The translations under genes were made by a program, and so were the position numbers. This document shows, piece by piece, positions 25,926-35,917 of a stretch of 64,000 nucleotides of DNA. Within the stretch, counting starts at the first letter, position 1. Every line of letters begins with the position of its first letter. This DNA is from an uncultured Erythrobacter sp. (GTDB lineage Bacteria > Pseudomonadota > Alphaproteobacteria > Sphingomonadales > Sphingomonadaceae), in NCBI GenBank assembly GCA_947488085.1, contig CANKYI010000002.1, forward strand, positions 186,001 through 250,000, read 5' to 3'. The notes beneath the pieces are model-generated. The model was not told where the DNA came from and did not search any database. It was given only the letters and a program-made list of their open reading frames with translations.

Positions 25926-26851
25926 CCCCGACCCTCAATCAGCTCCACGAAGAACGCAGCACCGCGCTCGACGCGCCGCTGTTTTCGGATCTGCCCGGCG
26001 ATATTGCGATCAGCTTTGAATTCTTTCCGCCCAAATCGGAAAAGATGGCCCAAACGTTGTGGGACAGTGTGGCGACGCTGTCGCCTCTCGGCCCGCGCTT
26101 TGTCTCTGTCACATATGGCGCAGGTGGCACCACCCGCGAACGCACACATGAGCAGGTGGTGCGTATTCAAAATGATGCGAAGATCCCCGCTGCCGCGCAC
26201 CTCACCTGTGTTGATGCGACAAAGGAAGAAGTTGACGAGGTCGCACGCCATTACTGGGCAGAGGGTATCCGCCATATCGTTGCCTTGCGCGGCGATGCAC
26301 CCGATGGTGGCACCTACACCCCGCATCCCGGCGGATATGCCAACGCGATTGAGCTGATCGCAGGCCTAAAAAAAGTCGCTGACTTTGAAATCTCGGTTGC
26401 TGCTTACCCCGAGGTCCACCCGGATTCTCCCGATGCGCAATCCGATATCGACAATTTGAAAGCGAAATTTGATGCGGGCGCAGACCGTGCAATTACGCAA
26501 TTCTTCTTCGATCCCGAATGCTTTTTCCGGTTCCGTGATGAGGCCGCCGCGGCTGGTATTGATGCAGAGCTCGTTCCGGGCATTATGCCAGTGATGAGCT
26601 TTGCTGCGGTTCAACGCATGTCCGGCATGTGCGGCACCGCGATCCCTGCTTGGATGGAGGGGCTGTTTGATGGTCTCGATGAACGCCCTGCGGCGCGCCA
26701 ATTGGTGTCCGCCACGATCGCTGCGGAATTGTGCCGCAAGCTTTACGCAGGCGGCGTGCGCAATTTCCATTTCTACACCCTTAACCGGGCAGAGCTGAGC
26801 TATGCGATTTGTCATATGCTGGGCAAACGCCCGCAAGGAGCAGCAGCATGA
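25922..26851 (+). CDS. metF: 5,10-methylenetetrahydrofolate reductase
   Basis: A 309-residue FAD enzyme with the MetF landmarks: FEFFPPKSEKM near residue 35 (catalytic Glu), VTYGAGGTTRERTH, HLTCVDATKEEVD, ALRGDAPDGG and ITQFFFDPECFFRF. It reduces methylene-THF to methyl-THF, the methyl donor for the MetH proteins downstream. An extra N-terminal stretch of about 25 residues precedes the core. It overlaps both the regulator and the metH N-half by 4 bp, so the genes form a tightly coupled operon. Confidence 0.95.
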   Translation: MTPTLNQLHEERSTALDAPLFSDLPGDIAISFEFFPPKSEKMAQTLWDSVATLSPLGPRFVSVTYGAGGTTRERTHEQVVRIQNDAKIPAAAHLTCVDATKEEVDEVARHYWAEGIRHIVALRGDAPDGGTYTPHPGGYANAIELIAGLKKVADFEISVAAYPEVHPDSPDAQSDIDNLKAKFDAGADRAITQFFFDPECFFRFRDEAAAAGIDAELVPGIMPVMSFAAVQRMSGMCGTAIPAWMEGLFDGLDERPAARQLVSATIAAELCRKLYAGGVRNFHFYTLNRAELSYAICHMLGKRPQGAAA

Positions 26852-27906
26852 GCGTCGCAGCGACACCGCGCGAACGTCTTCAGGCGGCAGCAAAAGAACG
26901 CGTCCTGATTTTTGACGGGGCGTTCGGGACACAGATTCAGGAACGCAAGCTGACCGAAGAGGATTATGCGGGCGATCTGGGTCTGAATGCCGATCAAAAG
27001 GGCAATAACGACATTCTAGCGCTGACCCAGCCTGATGTGATCAGCGACATTACGCGCGCTTATCTCGATGCGGGTTCGGATGTGATTTCGACTAACACAT
27101 TCTCCGCCAACCGCATTTCGCAAGCCGACTATGCCGCCGAGGATCAGGTCGCCGCGATCAACATCGCATCCGGCAAAATCGCGCGCGAATTGGCCACTGA
27201 ATATGAAGCGAAAGACGGACGCCCCCGCTTTATTGCAGGCGCCATCGGGCCGACCAACAAGACATTGTCGCTAAGCCCCGATGTCGAAGACCCCGGTTTT
27301 CGCGAGATTGATTTTGATGAGCTGACCGCCGTTTATAAAGAGCAAGCTGCGGCGTTAGTCGAGGGCGGGGTGGACTTCATCCTGATTGAAACCGTGTTCG
27401 ATACGCTCAATGCGAAAGCTGGCGTGATGGCGGTGAAACAGTTGGAAACAGAACTTGGCCGCGAAGTGCCGGTGATGATCTCAATGACGCTAACCGACCT
27501 TTCAGGCCGCAATCTGTCCGGTCACACGGTCGAGGCGTTCTGGTATGCGGTGCGCCATGCGAACCCGGTCACAATCGGTCTCAATTGCAGCTTTGGCGCG
27601 GATCAGCTTCGCCCGCATGTTCAGGTTCTGTCGGGTATCGCAGACACTTTGTTGATGGCCTATCCCAATGCGGGTCTGCCCAATGAATTGGGCGAATATG
27701 ACGAGATGCCCGACACGACGGCTGGCTTGGTCAAGGAGTGGGTTGACAAAGGCCAAGTGAACATTCTGGGCGGCTGCTGCGGGTCATCGCCTGCACATAT
27801 CGAGGCAATGGCCAAAGCGGTCGCCGGGATCGACCCGCGCGGCGTTCCCAGCCCTGAACCGGCAATGCGATTGTCGGGACTGGAAGCGTTCACCGTCTCC
27901 ACATGA
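26848..27906 (+). CDS. metH: Methionine synthase N-terminal subunit (homocysteine S-methyltransferase domain)
   Basis: About 352 residues from ATG 26848, overlapping the metF stop (ATGA). This is the homocysteine/zinc domain of cobalamin-dependent methionine synthase. It has FDGAFGTQIQ near the start, STNTFSANRIS, and the zinc cysteines in GLNCSFGADQ and GGCCGSSPAH. The remaining MetH domains are encoded separately at 28448-31084, after an acetyltransferase gene. Split MetH is known in alphaproteobacteria; the two chains are expected to associate. Nothing suggests decay. Confidence 0.92.
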   Translation: MSVAATPRERLQAAAKERVLIFDGAFGTQIQERKLTEEDYAGDLGLNADQKGNNDILALTQPDVISDITRAYLDAGSDVISTNTFSANRISQADYAAEDQVAAINIASGKIARELATEYEAKDGRPRFIAGAIGPTNKTLSLSPDVEDPGFREIDFDELTAVYKEQAAALVEGGVDFILIETVFDTLNAKAGVMAVKQLETELGREVPVMISMTLTDLSGRNLSGHTVEAFWYAVRHANPVTIGLNCSFGADQLRPHVQVLSGIADTLLMAYPNAGLPNELGEYDEMPDTTAGLVKEWVDKGQVNILGGCCGSSPAHIEAMAKAVAGIDPRGVPSPEPAMRLSGLEAFTVST

Positions 27907-28451
27907 GCGCCAAGCAGCCAGAGAAAAATGCAGAAGCAATCACAATCCGCGAAGCCAGTGCGGAGGATGCCGCGCGTCTATCTTTGATTAGCGATGCGAC
28001 CTTTTTGGAGACTTTTGCAGGCGAAATCGACGGCGATGCTTTGATGGCGCATTGCCGTGAAAAACATGCTCCTGATTATCTTGCAAACCTGTTCCATCAG
28101 GGCGCAAAAGCTTGGCTGGCAGAGCTGGACGGTTCGCCGATAGGCTACGCACTGCTGACGGCGCCCGAGCTGGAAGCGGCGCGCGATGATGATATTGAGC
28201 TCAAGAAGATATATGTGCTCTCGCGCTTTCACGGTTCCGGGATTGCCGCGCGACTGTTCGACGCGGTGCTCGCCAATTGCTCTGCCTATCCAAGGCTGCT
28301 TTTGGGTGTGAAGGCTGACAATGATCGCGCCATCGCCTTTTACACCAAAAATGGGTTCAACCCGATTGGGACTCGCCAGTTTAATGTTGGCGGTAAACTC
28401 TATGATGACGTCGTGCTTGCGCGCCACCTCCACGCAGAAATGAAATTATGA
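27903..28451 (+). CDS. GNAT-family N-acetyltransferase inserted between the metH halves
   Basis: A 182-residue GNAT protein. The acetyl-CoA-binding motif A reads [20 protein letters not shown] (the R/Q-x-x-G-x-G/A variant), and motif B contains [14 protein letters not shown]. The N-terminal [20 protein letters not shown] is a typical GNAT start. It overlaps both metH genes by 4 bp, so it is made together with the methionine synthase subunits. The acceptor is unknown; a small molecule of the methionine cycle or a protein N-terminus are both possible. Confidence 0.82.
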   Translation: MSAKQPEKNAEAITIREASAEDAARLSLISDATFLETFAGEIDGDALMAHCREKHAPDYLANLFHQGAKAWLAELDGSPIGYALLTAPELEAARDDDIELKKIYVLSRFHGSGIAARLFDAVLANCSAYPRLLLGVKADNDRAIAFYTKNGFNPIGTRQFNVGGKLYDDVVLARHLHAEMKL

Positions 28452-31084
28452 CCGAACAATCCACTGCCCGTTTCATCAATGTTGGTGAGCGCACCAATGT
28501 CACCGGCTCTGCGCGCTTTAAAAAGCTTATTATGGCGGATGATTACACCGCCGCAGTCGAGGTTGCTCGCCAGCAGGTCGAAAACGGCGCGCAGATCATT
28601 GATGTGAACATGGATGAAGGTCTGCTCGACGCCGAAGCCGCGATGACGACTTTCCTCAAATTGATCGCTGCCGAACCTGATATCGCCCGCGTGCCGGTGA
28701 TGGTCGACAGTTCAAAATGGGATGTGATCGAAGCTGGGCTTAAATGCGTGTCCGGCAAACCCATCGTGAATTCGATCAGTATGAAGGAAGGCGAAGAGGC
28801 TTTCCTTGAACAGGCTCGCAAATGCATGGCCTATGGCGCAGCCGTGGTCGTTATGGCTTTCGATACCGAAGGTCAGGCGGACACGAAAGAGCGCAAGGTC
28901 GAGATCTGCAAACGCGCCTATGACTTGCTGGTCGGAATCGGTTTTCCGCCCGAAGACATCATCTTTGACGCCAATGTGTTCGCGGTCGCGACCGGCATCG
29001 AAGAGCATGATCGCTATGGCCTCGACTTCATCGAAGCGGTGCGTGAGATCAAGGCTCAATGCCCGCACGCCAAGACATCGGGTGGGTTGTCGAACCTTTC
29101 ATTCTCGTTTCGCGGGAATGAGACGGTGCGCCGCGCGATGCACTCTGTCTTCCTCTATCATGCGATCCCTGCCGGGCTGGATATGGCTATCGTCAATGCG
29201 GGTCAGCTGGATGTCTATGACACGATTGACCCGGTGCTGCGCGATGCGTGCGAAGATGTGATCCTGATGCGTCCGGTAGAGGGCGAGGATACTGCGACCG
29301 AGCGGCTGATTGCCCTGGCGGAGAGCTTTAAGGGCAAGAGCAAGGAAGACGAAAAGCAAGAGGCGGAATGGCGCGGCTGGGAAGTGACCCGGCGGCTGGA
29401 GCATGCTTTGGTCAAAGGTATCGACGCGCATGTCGTGTCCGACACCGAAGAAGCGCGCGCAGCCCTCGCAGCCTCTGGCGGTCGCCCGATTGAGGTGATC
29501 GAAGGCCCGTTGATGGACGGCATGAATGTCGTTGGTGACCTGTTTGGATCAGGCAAAATGTTCCTGCCGCAGGTGGTGAAATCCGCGCGGGTGATGAAGA
29601 AAGCGGTGGCCCACCTCATCCCCTACATCGAAGAGGAGAAAGCACTGCTTGGCGGCGAGGATGCGAAAGCCAAAGGCACCATCATCATGGCCACGGTAAA
29701 GGGCGATGTGCACGATATCGGCAAGAACATCGTGGGCGTAGTGCTTCAGTGCAACGGATATGAAGTCGTCGATATGGGCGTCATGGTTCCGTGGCAGGAC
29801 ATCCTCAAAACGGCCAATGACAACAATGCCGATATGATCGGTCTGTCGGGTCTGATCACGCCCTCGCTCGATGAGATGGTGACCGTTGCCGAGGAGATGC
29901 AACGTGCCGAGATGACCATGCCGCTGTTGATCGGCGGCGCGACCACTTCGAAGGTGCACACCGCGCTTAAGATCGACACCAATTACGATGGCCCTGTGAT
30001 CCACGTGCTTGATGCGAGCCGTGCGGTGGGTGTGGCCTCCAAGCTGTTATCCGATACGCAGCGCGATCCATTTGTTGGCGAAGTGGCCGATGAATACACC
30101 CATGTTCGCGATGCGCGCGCGGGCAAGGCAGAAAAGCAGCTGATGAGTATCGAGGAAGCGCGCGCGAATTATTACGACGCCTATCTGTCAGATAAGCCAG
30201 CTCCGCCAGCCAAGCCGGGCGTGCATGTGTTCGACGATTGGTCGCTGGAGGATTTGCGCGAGTTTATCGATTGGACGCCGTTCTTCCGCGCGTGGGAATT
30301 GCACGGCACCTACCCCAAGATTCTCGACGATGAAGTGGTGGGCGAAAGCGCGCGCAGTCTCAAGGCTGATGCTGATGCGATGCTCGACAAGATTATCAGC
30401 GAGAAGTGGCTGACCGCGCGCGGTGTGGCGGGCTTTTGGCCGTGCGCCCGCGATGGCGATGATATCACCGTACACAGGGTCCGGCGCGAAGAGCATGTTC
30501 GCCTTCCCATGCTGCGCCAACAGATCAAGAAATCGCGCGACCGGGCCAATATGTGCTTGGCTGACTTTATCGATCCCGATGGCGATTGGATTGGAGGCTT
30601 TGCGGTCGGCATCCATGGGATCGAAGAGCATTCCGCGCGCTTCCAAGAGGATAAAGACGATTATTCCGATATCTTGTTGAAAGCGTTGGCGGATCGGTTC
30701 GCAGAGGCGTTTGCCGAGGCTCTTCACCAACACACTCGCAAGGATCTGTGGGGCTATGCTCCGGGTGAGCAGCTGACCAATCAGGCGATGATCAAGGAAG
30801 AATATCGCGGCATCCGTCCCGCTCCAGGCTATCCCGCCTGCCCGGACCATTCGCTAAAGCCGATCCTGTTCGAACTGCTCGAAGCCGAAGCGAATGTCGG
30901 ATTGAGCCTGACAGAGAGCTTTGCGATGTGGCCCACGGCTGCGGTTAGCGGGTTCTATTTCGGCCATCCGGAATCGCAATATTTCGGTGTTGCCAAAATT
31001 GGCCGCGATCAGTTGGAAGATTACGCCACCCGGCGCGGTGTCGACTTGGCAACCGCAGAACGCTGGCTTCGGCCTAACCTGTAA
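28448..31084 (+). CDS. metH: Methionine synthase C-terminal subunit (folate, cobalamin and reactivation domains)
   Basis: An 878-residue protein carrying the remaining MetH domains. The pterin-binding domain (residues 5-270) begins [20 protein letters not shown]. The helical cap and B12 domain (about 330-560) have [14 protein letters not shown], whose His is the lower axial cobalt ligand. The C-terminal SAM-dependent reactivation domain (about 575-878) contains [15 protein letters not shown]. Its length matches full MetH minus the homocysteine domain. Together with the N-half it transfers methyl from methyl-THF through cobalamin to homocysteine. It is the last gene of the operon; a hairpin follows at 31119. 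Confidence 0.95.
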   Translation: MTEQSTARFINVGERTNVTGSARFKKLIMADDYTAAVEVARQQVENGAQIIDVNMDEGLLDAEAAMTTFLKLIAAEPDIARVPVMVDSSKWDVIEAGLKCVSGKPIVNSISMKEGEEAFLEQARKCMAYGAAVVVMAFDTEGQADTKERKVEICKRAYDLLVGIGFPPEDIIFDANVFAVATGIEEHDRYGLDFIEAVREIKAQCPHAKTSGGLSNLSFSFRGNETVRRAMHSVFLYHAIPAGLDMAIVNAGQLDVYDTIDPVLRDACEDVILMRPVEGEDTATERLIALAESFKGKSKEDEKQEAEWRGWEVTRRLEHALVKGIDAHVVSDTEEARAALAASGGRPIEVIEGPLMDGMNVVGDLFGSGKMFLPQVVKSARVMKKAVAHLIPYIEEEKALLGGEDAKAKGTIIMATVKGDVHDIGKNIVGVVLQCNGYEVVDMGVMVPWQDILKTANDNNADMIGLSGLITPSLDEMVTVAEEMQRAEMTMPLLIGGATTSKVHTALKIDTNYDGPVIHVLDASRAVGVASKLLSDTQRDPFVGEVADEYTHVRDARAGKAEKQLMSIEEARANYYDAYLSDKPAPPAKPGVHVFDDWSLEDLREFIDWTPFFRAWELHGTYPKILDDEVVGESARSLKADADAMLDKIISEKWLTARGVAGFWPCARDGDDITVHRVRREEHVRLPMLRQQIKKSRDRANMCLADFIDPDGDWIGGFAVGIHGIEEHSARFQEDKDDYSDILLKALADRFAEAFAEALHQHTRKDLWGYAPGEQLTNQAMIKEEYRGIRPAPGYPACPDHSLKPILFELLEAEANVGLSLTESFAMWPTAAVSGFYFGHPESQYFGVAKIGRDQLEDYATRRGVDLATAERWLRPNL

Positions 31085-31118
31085 CGTTCGAAAAAGGGCG
31101 AAATCCGGCTCTCTGGCG

Positions 31119-31142
31119 ACGCCGCTCTGCCTACTGCGGCGT
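31119..31142 (+). terminator. Hairpin downstream of metH
   Basis: ACGCCGC (31119-31125) pairs with GCGGCGT (31136-31142) around a 10-nt loop, 35 nt after the metH stop, followed by only two T residues. It is likely a terminator for the met operon, but weak by sequence. Confidence 0.4.
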
Positions 31143-31351
31143 TAACCATAAGTGTATCCTCGTGTATCTTCGCGGGTGTTGCTGGTGCGTTGTATGCATC
31201 CGCCAAACTCCCGCGAAGTCCCCGGATTTGCTAGCCAAAGCGCCTGAAACTGTTATGTCTTCTGTCGACTCGCGGTCAAAAGGTGGCGTGGTGCTACGCT
31301 TTGAATGGTTAACACTGGTAAGGGCTGTCCCCAGGGGCAGAAGGGATTAAC

Positions 31352-31774
31352 ATGATGCGCTTCACAGCGGTCGCTTTGGCAACAACATGCCTTGCATTCG
31401 CAAGCCCAGCTATGGCTCAAGATCTGGTCCATCAACCGATCAGCCCCACTTTTGGCGGCAACCCGTTCAACTCAAATCACATTTTGGGCATCGCAAATGC
31501 GCAAAATGATACGAGCGATCCCGATGCGGTTGATCGCAATAACCAATCCAGCATCTTTGCTCGTCAGTTGGAATCGCGCCTCTTATCCGCGCTTTCATCG
31601 CAGATCGTCGACGCTATCTTTGGCGACAATCCGCAAGAGCAAGGCACGATCAGCTTTGGCGGCCAGACGATTGAGTTCTTCCGCTCGCTTGATGATGTCA
31701 CGCTGATCATCCGCAACGATGATAGCGGCGAAGAAACACGCATCGTGATCCCGCTCTTCATTGAGGTGAATTGA
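31352..31774 (+). CDS. csgF: Curli assembly protein CsgF
   Basis: A 140-residue exported protein. The signal peptide ends at SPAMAQ (residue 23). The mature N-terminus contains HQPISPTFGGNPFNSNHILG, the conserved CsgF segment that plugs the CsgG pore. A helical neck (SIFARQLESRLLSALSSQIV) and a C-terminal beta part (ISFGGQTIEFFRSLDDVTLI) follow. CsgF sits on the outer face of CsgG and links the channel to fibre nucleation. Its stop overlaps the csgG start (TGATG). About 270 bp of non-coding DNA upstream presumably carries the promoter. Confidence 0.92.
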   Translation: MMRFTAVALATTCLAFASPAMAQDLVHQPISPTFGGNPFNSNHILGIANAQNDTSDPDAVDRNNQSSIFARQLESRLLSALSSQIVDAIFGDNPQEQGTISFGGQTIEFFRSLDDVTLIIRNDDSGEETRIVIPLFIEVN

Positions 31775-32739
31775 TGCGAGTGCTTTCAAAACTGGGCGTG
31801 CTTGCCGCGCTGTCTCTCGGCCTGAGCGGGTGTATGAGCGTCGGGCAAAGTGGCCGTGATCTGCTGCCTGAACAGACCAGCCTCGCTTATTTCCCAAAGA
31901 AGACGCAGACGCAAAACCTGCTTCAGGACCTGCCCGGTCCACAGCGGCAGGTCGCGATTGCGGTCTATGGCTTTACCGATCAAACGGGGCAATTCCGCCC
32001 CACCAATACCGGCCAGACTCTGTCTCGCGCTGTAACGCAAGGGGCAGGATCGATCCTGGTCAAAGCGTTGCAGGATGCAGGCAACCGGCAATGGTTCACC
32101 GTTGTTGAGCGGGAGCGCCTCGATAACCTCCTAAAAGAGCGTCAGATCATCGGCGAAATGCGCCGTCGGTATCTGGGTGAGGAAGAGGTTGATCCCAACG
32201 CTTTGCCAGCTTTGCTGTTTGCAGGCGTGCTGCTTGAAGGCGGCATTGTCGGGTACGACACCAACACTGTCACCGGCGGCGCGGGTGCAGCATTCCTCGG
32301 GATTGGTGCGCGGACCGAATATCGTCAGGACACAGTGACTGTCTATCTGCGTGCGGTTTCTGTGCGGACTGGCGAAGTTCTCACCAACGTCCAAGCCTCC
32401 AAAACCATCGCCAGTCAGGCGATTGGCGCAAGTGCTTATCGCTTTGTCGCATTCCGTGAATTGCTAGAAGCGGAATGGGGTATCACTTCGAACGAGCCGG
32501 ATCAGGTCGCCCTGCAACAGGCGATTGAAAAGGCTGTCTATGGATTGGTCCTCGAAGGGGTTGATCTGGGTCTGTGGCGATTTGCTGACATGGACCAAAC
32601 CGAAGCGTTGATGACGACTTATCGCGCAGAGCGCGACGGCATCTACGAGGCGAGAGATGTGCAAGAAGCGGTTGAACGGGCTGGTTCTTTGACCGCGTTG
32701 ACCGTAGTCGAGACAGAAGACGAGGATGAAGGGTCTTAG
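31774..32739 (+). CDS. csgG: Curli secretion channel lipoprotein CsgG
   Basis: A 321-residue lipoprotein from ATG 31774. The lipobox LSGC puts the lipidated Cys at residue 20. The mature protein has the CsgG landmarks VAIAVYGFTDQTGQFRPT, WFTVVERERLDNLLKERQII, LLFAGVLLEGGIVGYDTNT and the transmembrane hairpin region GGAGAAFLGIGARTEYRQDTV. C-terminal RTGEVLTNVQASKTI follows. CsgG forms a nonameric outer-membrane pore for curlin subunits. The roughly 45-residue acidic tail (ending TEDEDEGS) extends beyond the core. It is coupled to csgF upstream, and the curlin genes follow. Confidence 0.94.
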   Translation: MRVLSKLGVLAALSLGLSGCMSVGQSGRDLLPEQTSLAYFPKKTQTQNLLQDLPGPQRQVAIAVYGFTDQTGQFRPTNTGQTLSRAVTQGAGSILVKALQDAGNRQWFTVVERERLDNLLKERQIIGEMRRRYLGEEEVDPNALPALLFAGVLLEGGIVGYDTNTVTGGAGAAFLGIGARTEYRQDTVTVYLRAVSVRTGEVLTNVQASKTIASQAIGASAYRFVAFRELLEAEWGITSNEPDQVALQQAIEKAVYGLVLEGVDLGLWRFADMDQTEALMTTYRAERDGIYEARDVQEAVERAGSLTALTVVETEDEDEGS

Positions 32740-32928
32740 TCACGAATAGTTTTCCGATTGAGGGTGCCCGAGCAAAATGCCTGGCACACAGTCGGGGTCG
32801 CAAAAATGCACGCAAAGGAGCTGCAACTCCAATGCGTGCAGGAATTTGAAGGCGATAACCTGATAGCCCGGCATCTGAATGCGCCGTGGTGTTTTGTTGT
32901 CATCGCCTTGTTGGGGAGATGAAGCAAT

Positions 32929-34290
32929 ATGAAGAACTACGTATACGTAGCGGCATCTACACTGGCTTTGACGGTAAGCGCACCTGCTCTTGCACAAAGC
33001 AATGACAGCACGATCAATCAAACCGGCAACAACAGCGATGTAACGGTCACGCAAGGTGGTCCCGATGGTGGCAACCTGTCGACGGTTGAGCAAAGTGCAG
33101 ACGATAGCTCGGTCGTAGTGGATCAAAATGGGTTCGATCTGGGTGCTCCTGCGCTGGTGACTAACGCCAGTGACGTCACGCAAGCCGGGGCCAATCAATC
33201 GGTCGACTCCACCCAATTTGGCGATGCCAACCTTTCGAATGTGACGCAAAGCGGCACTGAGATGGAGGTTGCTTTGGTTCAAGGTGGACTGAACAACAGT
33301 TCGACCGTCAACCAGTCTAATGTCGATAACGCCGCGGACATCTTTCAGGATGGCGACGACAACATTTCGACCATCCTGCAAAACAATATTGATGGCACGA
33401 TTGACCTTGATCAATTCGGTGACCGCGGCACCAGCACCATCACGCAAACGAATGATAACAATCAGAACGCAGAGGTTTCGCAGGGCGGTGAAGATAACAT
33501 TTCGACCGTCAACCAACGCGCCTCAAACAGCGATGCGATTGTAACGCAATTAGGCCTGCGCAACACGCAGACTTTGGTGCAGGGTGATATCTCCGACAAT
33601 CAAGAAGCCACCATCACCCAGACTGGCAATGACAACGTGTCTGACGTTCAGCAGGGCATCGATGGCACAGGTCCACTGGATGATGACAACGAGGTTTTCG
33701 TCACTCAGGGCGGTAACAATAATGAGGTGGTCATCCGCCAAATCAGCGAACTCAATCTTGCCTCAGTAAATCAATCAGGCGATCGCAACGAGGCGCGCAT
33801 TGTAAGTCAAGGCGACGGCGCCAGCTCAACGAGCAATCAGAATAACTCTGCAACCTTCATGCAAGGCGGGAATGACAACTTTGCATCGGTTAATCAGCCG
33901 GGCCAAGACGCAGTGAATAACGTCAACCAATCGGGCAATATGAACAGCTCGATCACTGACCAGATTGATACAGGTGCCATGGCGTTTGTGACGCAAATTG
34001 GCTCTGAGAACACATCGAACATTGATCAGAATGCTGGCACGGGCAACACAGCAACGGTTATGCAAAGCGGCGATCTGGGCGCATCGACGATTACGCAGAC
34101 CGGTGATGGCAACGGTGCATCACTGACAACAGTTCTCGGCGCATCGATGACCACATCGACCATCCTGCAAGACGGCAATATGAACAGCGCGACAGTGTCG
34201 CAAGGCGGCACGGGTGACGTCTCCGGAGTTACGCAGACGGGCAACAGCAATGCCGTGGCCGTCAGCCAGAATGTCGTCGCTCCATCGTAA
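32929..34290 (+). CDS. Long curlin-repeat protein (CsgA-like), 453 aa
   Basis: An exported protein with a signal peptide ending at PALAQ (residue 23). The rest is built of about 35 Gln-centred strand units such as STINQTG, STVEQSA, ATITQTG and ASVNQSG, alternating with Asn/Asp-Gly turns. This is the curlin (CsgA/CsgB) pattern, but E. coli CsgA has only five repeats in about 150 residues. It is expected to leave through CsgG and form a long beta-solenoid amyloid. There are no cysteines. The signal sequence is less like those of the other three subunits. A leader of 189 nt separates it from csgG. Confidence 0.88.
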   Translation: MKNYVYVAASTLALTVSAPALAQSNDSTINQTGNNSDVTVTQGGPDGGNLSTVEQSADDSSVVVDQNGFDLGAPALVTNASDVTQAGANQSVDSTQFGDANLSNVTQSGTEMEVALVQGGLNNSSTVNQSNVDNAADIFQDGDDNISTILQNNIDGTIDLDQFGDRGTSTITQTNDNNQNAEVSQGGEDNISTVNQRASNSDAIVTQLGLRNTQTLVQGDISDNQEATITQTGNDNVSDVQQGIDGTGPLDDDNEVFVTQGGNNNEVVIRQISELNLASVNQSGDRNEARIVSQGDGASSTSNQNNSATFMQGGNDNFASVNQPGQDAVNNVNQSGNMNSSITDQIDTGAMAFVTQIGSENTSNIDQNAGTGNTATVMQSGDLGASTITQTGDGNGASLTTVLGASMTTSTILQDGNMNSATVSQGGTGDVSGVTQTGNSNAVAVSQNVVAPS

Positions 34291-34348
34291 ATCCAACAGC
34301 AGAATTTTTTGAACAACGATCCAGACTACTGAAGAGGAAACAGTACTT

Positions 34349-35395
34349 ATGAAAAAGACTATTCTGACAGGAGCGTCCATCTTGACGCTGGTAGTGGCCG
34401 GACCGGCTTTCGCGCAAAGCACGTCCACTGTGAATCAGACCGGCAACGGCAACAGCGCTGGTGTAACGCAGACCGGTGACAACCTTTCTGAAATTGATCA
34501 GGTCGGCGATGGCAACTCCGCAACTGCTGATCAGTCAGGTTCGAGCAACGAATCTGATATCGATCAGACCGCGACAGGGTCCAACATCGCAAGCGTTTCG
34601 CAGGCGGGTGAGGACTCTTTTGCTGACGTCATTCAAGACGGTGCGTCCAATGGAAGCAACGCGTCGATCTCGCAAGGTGCTGGTACCAGTGCTGCGACCA
34701 CCGGTGAAGTTACGCAAACCAGCGCGGTCAACAGCACCGGGATCATCAATCAGGACAACGGTGCCGCCAGTTTCGCTGCGATCCAGCAAGGTGACACCCC
34801 TCAATTTGGTGGGACTGTTGCAACGGCAGAAAATGCAAGTTCAACGATCACGCAATCAGGCTCAGCCAATATAGCGCTTACCGTCCAAGGGGGTGTTGGG
34901 CAGACGTCGTTTATTGAACAAACCGGCCTTGACGGCATGAATGACGCGACTGTGTTCCAGGGCACGTCTAACGGCGATGGAAACAATACCTTCATTCAGC
35001 AACTGGGCACGAGCGACAGCATCAGCGTGTTGCAGAACAGCGATGGCAACACTGCATTCGTCGTTCAGATTGGCACCGGCATGGGCAATGTGGGCAGCAT
35101 TGAGCAAGGCACGTTTGTTGGAGGCGGCGGAAATTCTGCCGCGATCCTGCAAGAAGGTGCTGGCAATGAAAGCACGATCACGCAAAATGTGTTGGCTGCA
35201 GGCGGCGGCAACACTGCCGAAAACGAACAAATCGGCGATGGTGCAACCAGCATCATTTCTCAGGAAGGCATGGGCAACATGGCTGATGTGAACCAGTTTG
35301 GCGCTCACACTTCGACGGTGACGCAAACTGGCGATGGCAACACCGCCAATGTGACTCAAGGCACAGCGCCAATTCCGGTTATGATCGTAAACTAA
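34349..35395 (+). CDS. Long curlin-repeat protein (CsgA-like), 348 aa
   Basis: The signal peptide ends at PAFAQ (residue 23). About 26 Gln-centred strand units follow (STVNQTG, AGVTQTG, ASVSQAG, STITQNV, ADVNQFG, STVTQTG), with Asn-Gly and Asp-Gly turns. The start (MKKTILTGASILTLVVAGPA) and the first mature residues are close to those of the 36252 gene, so these are paralogues from tandem duplication. It lies 58 nt after the previous subunit and is followed by a very stable hairpin at 35411. It is presumably a structural fibre subunit secreted through CsgG. Confidence 0.88.
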   Translation: MKKTILTGASILTLVVAGPAFAQSTSTVNQTGNGNSAGVTQTGDNLSEIDQVGDGNSATADQSGSSNESDIDQTATGSNIASVSQAGEDSFADVIQDGASNGSNASISQGAGTSAATTGEVTQTSAVNSTGIINQDNGAASFAAIQQGDTPQFGGTVATAENASSTITQSGSANIALTVQGGVGQTSFIEQTGLDGMNDATVFQGTSNGDGNNTFIQQLGTSDSISVLQNSDGNTAFVVQIGTGMGNVGSIEQGTFVGGGGNSAAILQEGAGNESTITQNVLAAGGGNTAENEQIGDGATSIISQEGMGNMADVNQFGAHTSTVTQTGDGNTANVTQGTAPIPVMIVN

Positions 35396-35410
35396 GCGGC
35401 GATTTGAATA

Positions 35411-35448
35411 CGCGATGCCGGGCGAGCGTTGGCTCGTCCGGTATCGCG
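35411..35448 (+). terminator. 17-bp hairpin after the second curlin gene
   Basis: Positions 35411-35427 pair with 35432-35448 around GTTG, using two G-U pairs. The core GGGCGAGC resembles the terminator arm at 37681. No T-run follows, so it may be a transcript-stabilising or partial-termination structure that sets subunit stoichiometry rather than a full terminator. Confidence 0.55.
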
Positions 35449-35560
35449 CTAATGCATCAAGATGGCCGGGGGGTTCGTCTTGAGGCTAAAAAATGGGGGC
35501 AATTTGTCCTCATCGGATGAGCAGGCCGCAGGGCGGTTCATTCATAAGGGGGCACTTTTG

Positions 35561-35917
35561 ATGAACAAATTTGTATTGGCCGGAACGTCAATCATTGCTT
35601 TGGCAGCAGGGGCGCCAGCCTTTGCGCAAAGTTCATCAGCCGTGCTTCAAAACGGCGACGATTTGACAGCGACGGTCAATCAACAAGGCGCGGGCAACTC
35701 ATCTGGCATTGGGCAGACGAGGACAGGCATCGCAGCCGATGTCACGCAAGATGGCTCTTCCAACTTTTCTTCGGCCCTGCAGGACGACGATAACGTTGAT
35801 CTTCGCGATCCACGTGCGGTCGTGCTCCAAAAAGGGGCCGGAAACCAATCCAGCGTTGCACAAGCATCAACCGGCGCTGGGCTCCGTCAGGTCGTAACCG
35901 ACGGTGCCGTGAGATGA
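35561..35917 (+). CDS. Short curlin-repeat protein, possible minor subunit or decayed paralogue
   Basis: 118 residues from ATG 35561, preceded by AAGGGGG. The signal peptide (MNKFVLAGTSIIALAAGAPA) is clearly related to those of the neighbouring long subunits. Only about seven Gln-centred units follow (SAVLQNG, ATVNQQG, ADVTQDG, SSVAQAS), and the regular pattern is broken by DLRDPRAVV. The tail ends RQVVTDGAVR. The length is close to classical CsgA/CsgB. It may be a nucleator or capping subunit, or a paralogue shortened by deletion; the sequence alone does not decide. Confidence 0.75.
   Translation: MNKFVLAGTSIIALAAGAPAFAQSSSAVLQNGDDLTATVNQQGAGNSSGIGQTRTGIAADVTQDGSSNFSSALQDDDNVDLRDPRAVVLQKGAGNQSSVAQASTGAGLRQVVTDGAVR

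Noticed and set aside
31162..31350. Rightward 62-codon frame before csgF
   Set aside because: Composition is unlike protein, with clustered Cys/Trp/Arg; probably promoter region of csgF.
32806..32922. 38-codon rightward frame in the leader of the first curlin gene
   Set aside because: No ribosome site of note, no recognisable sequence and very short; it could be chance.
32740..33516. Long leftward open frame antisense to the 453-residue curlin gene
   Set aside because: The periodic repeat codons keep the antisense frame open; similar frames appear opposite the other curlin genes. The rightward frames have signal peptides and curlin motifs.
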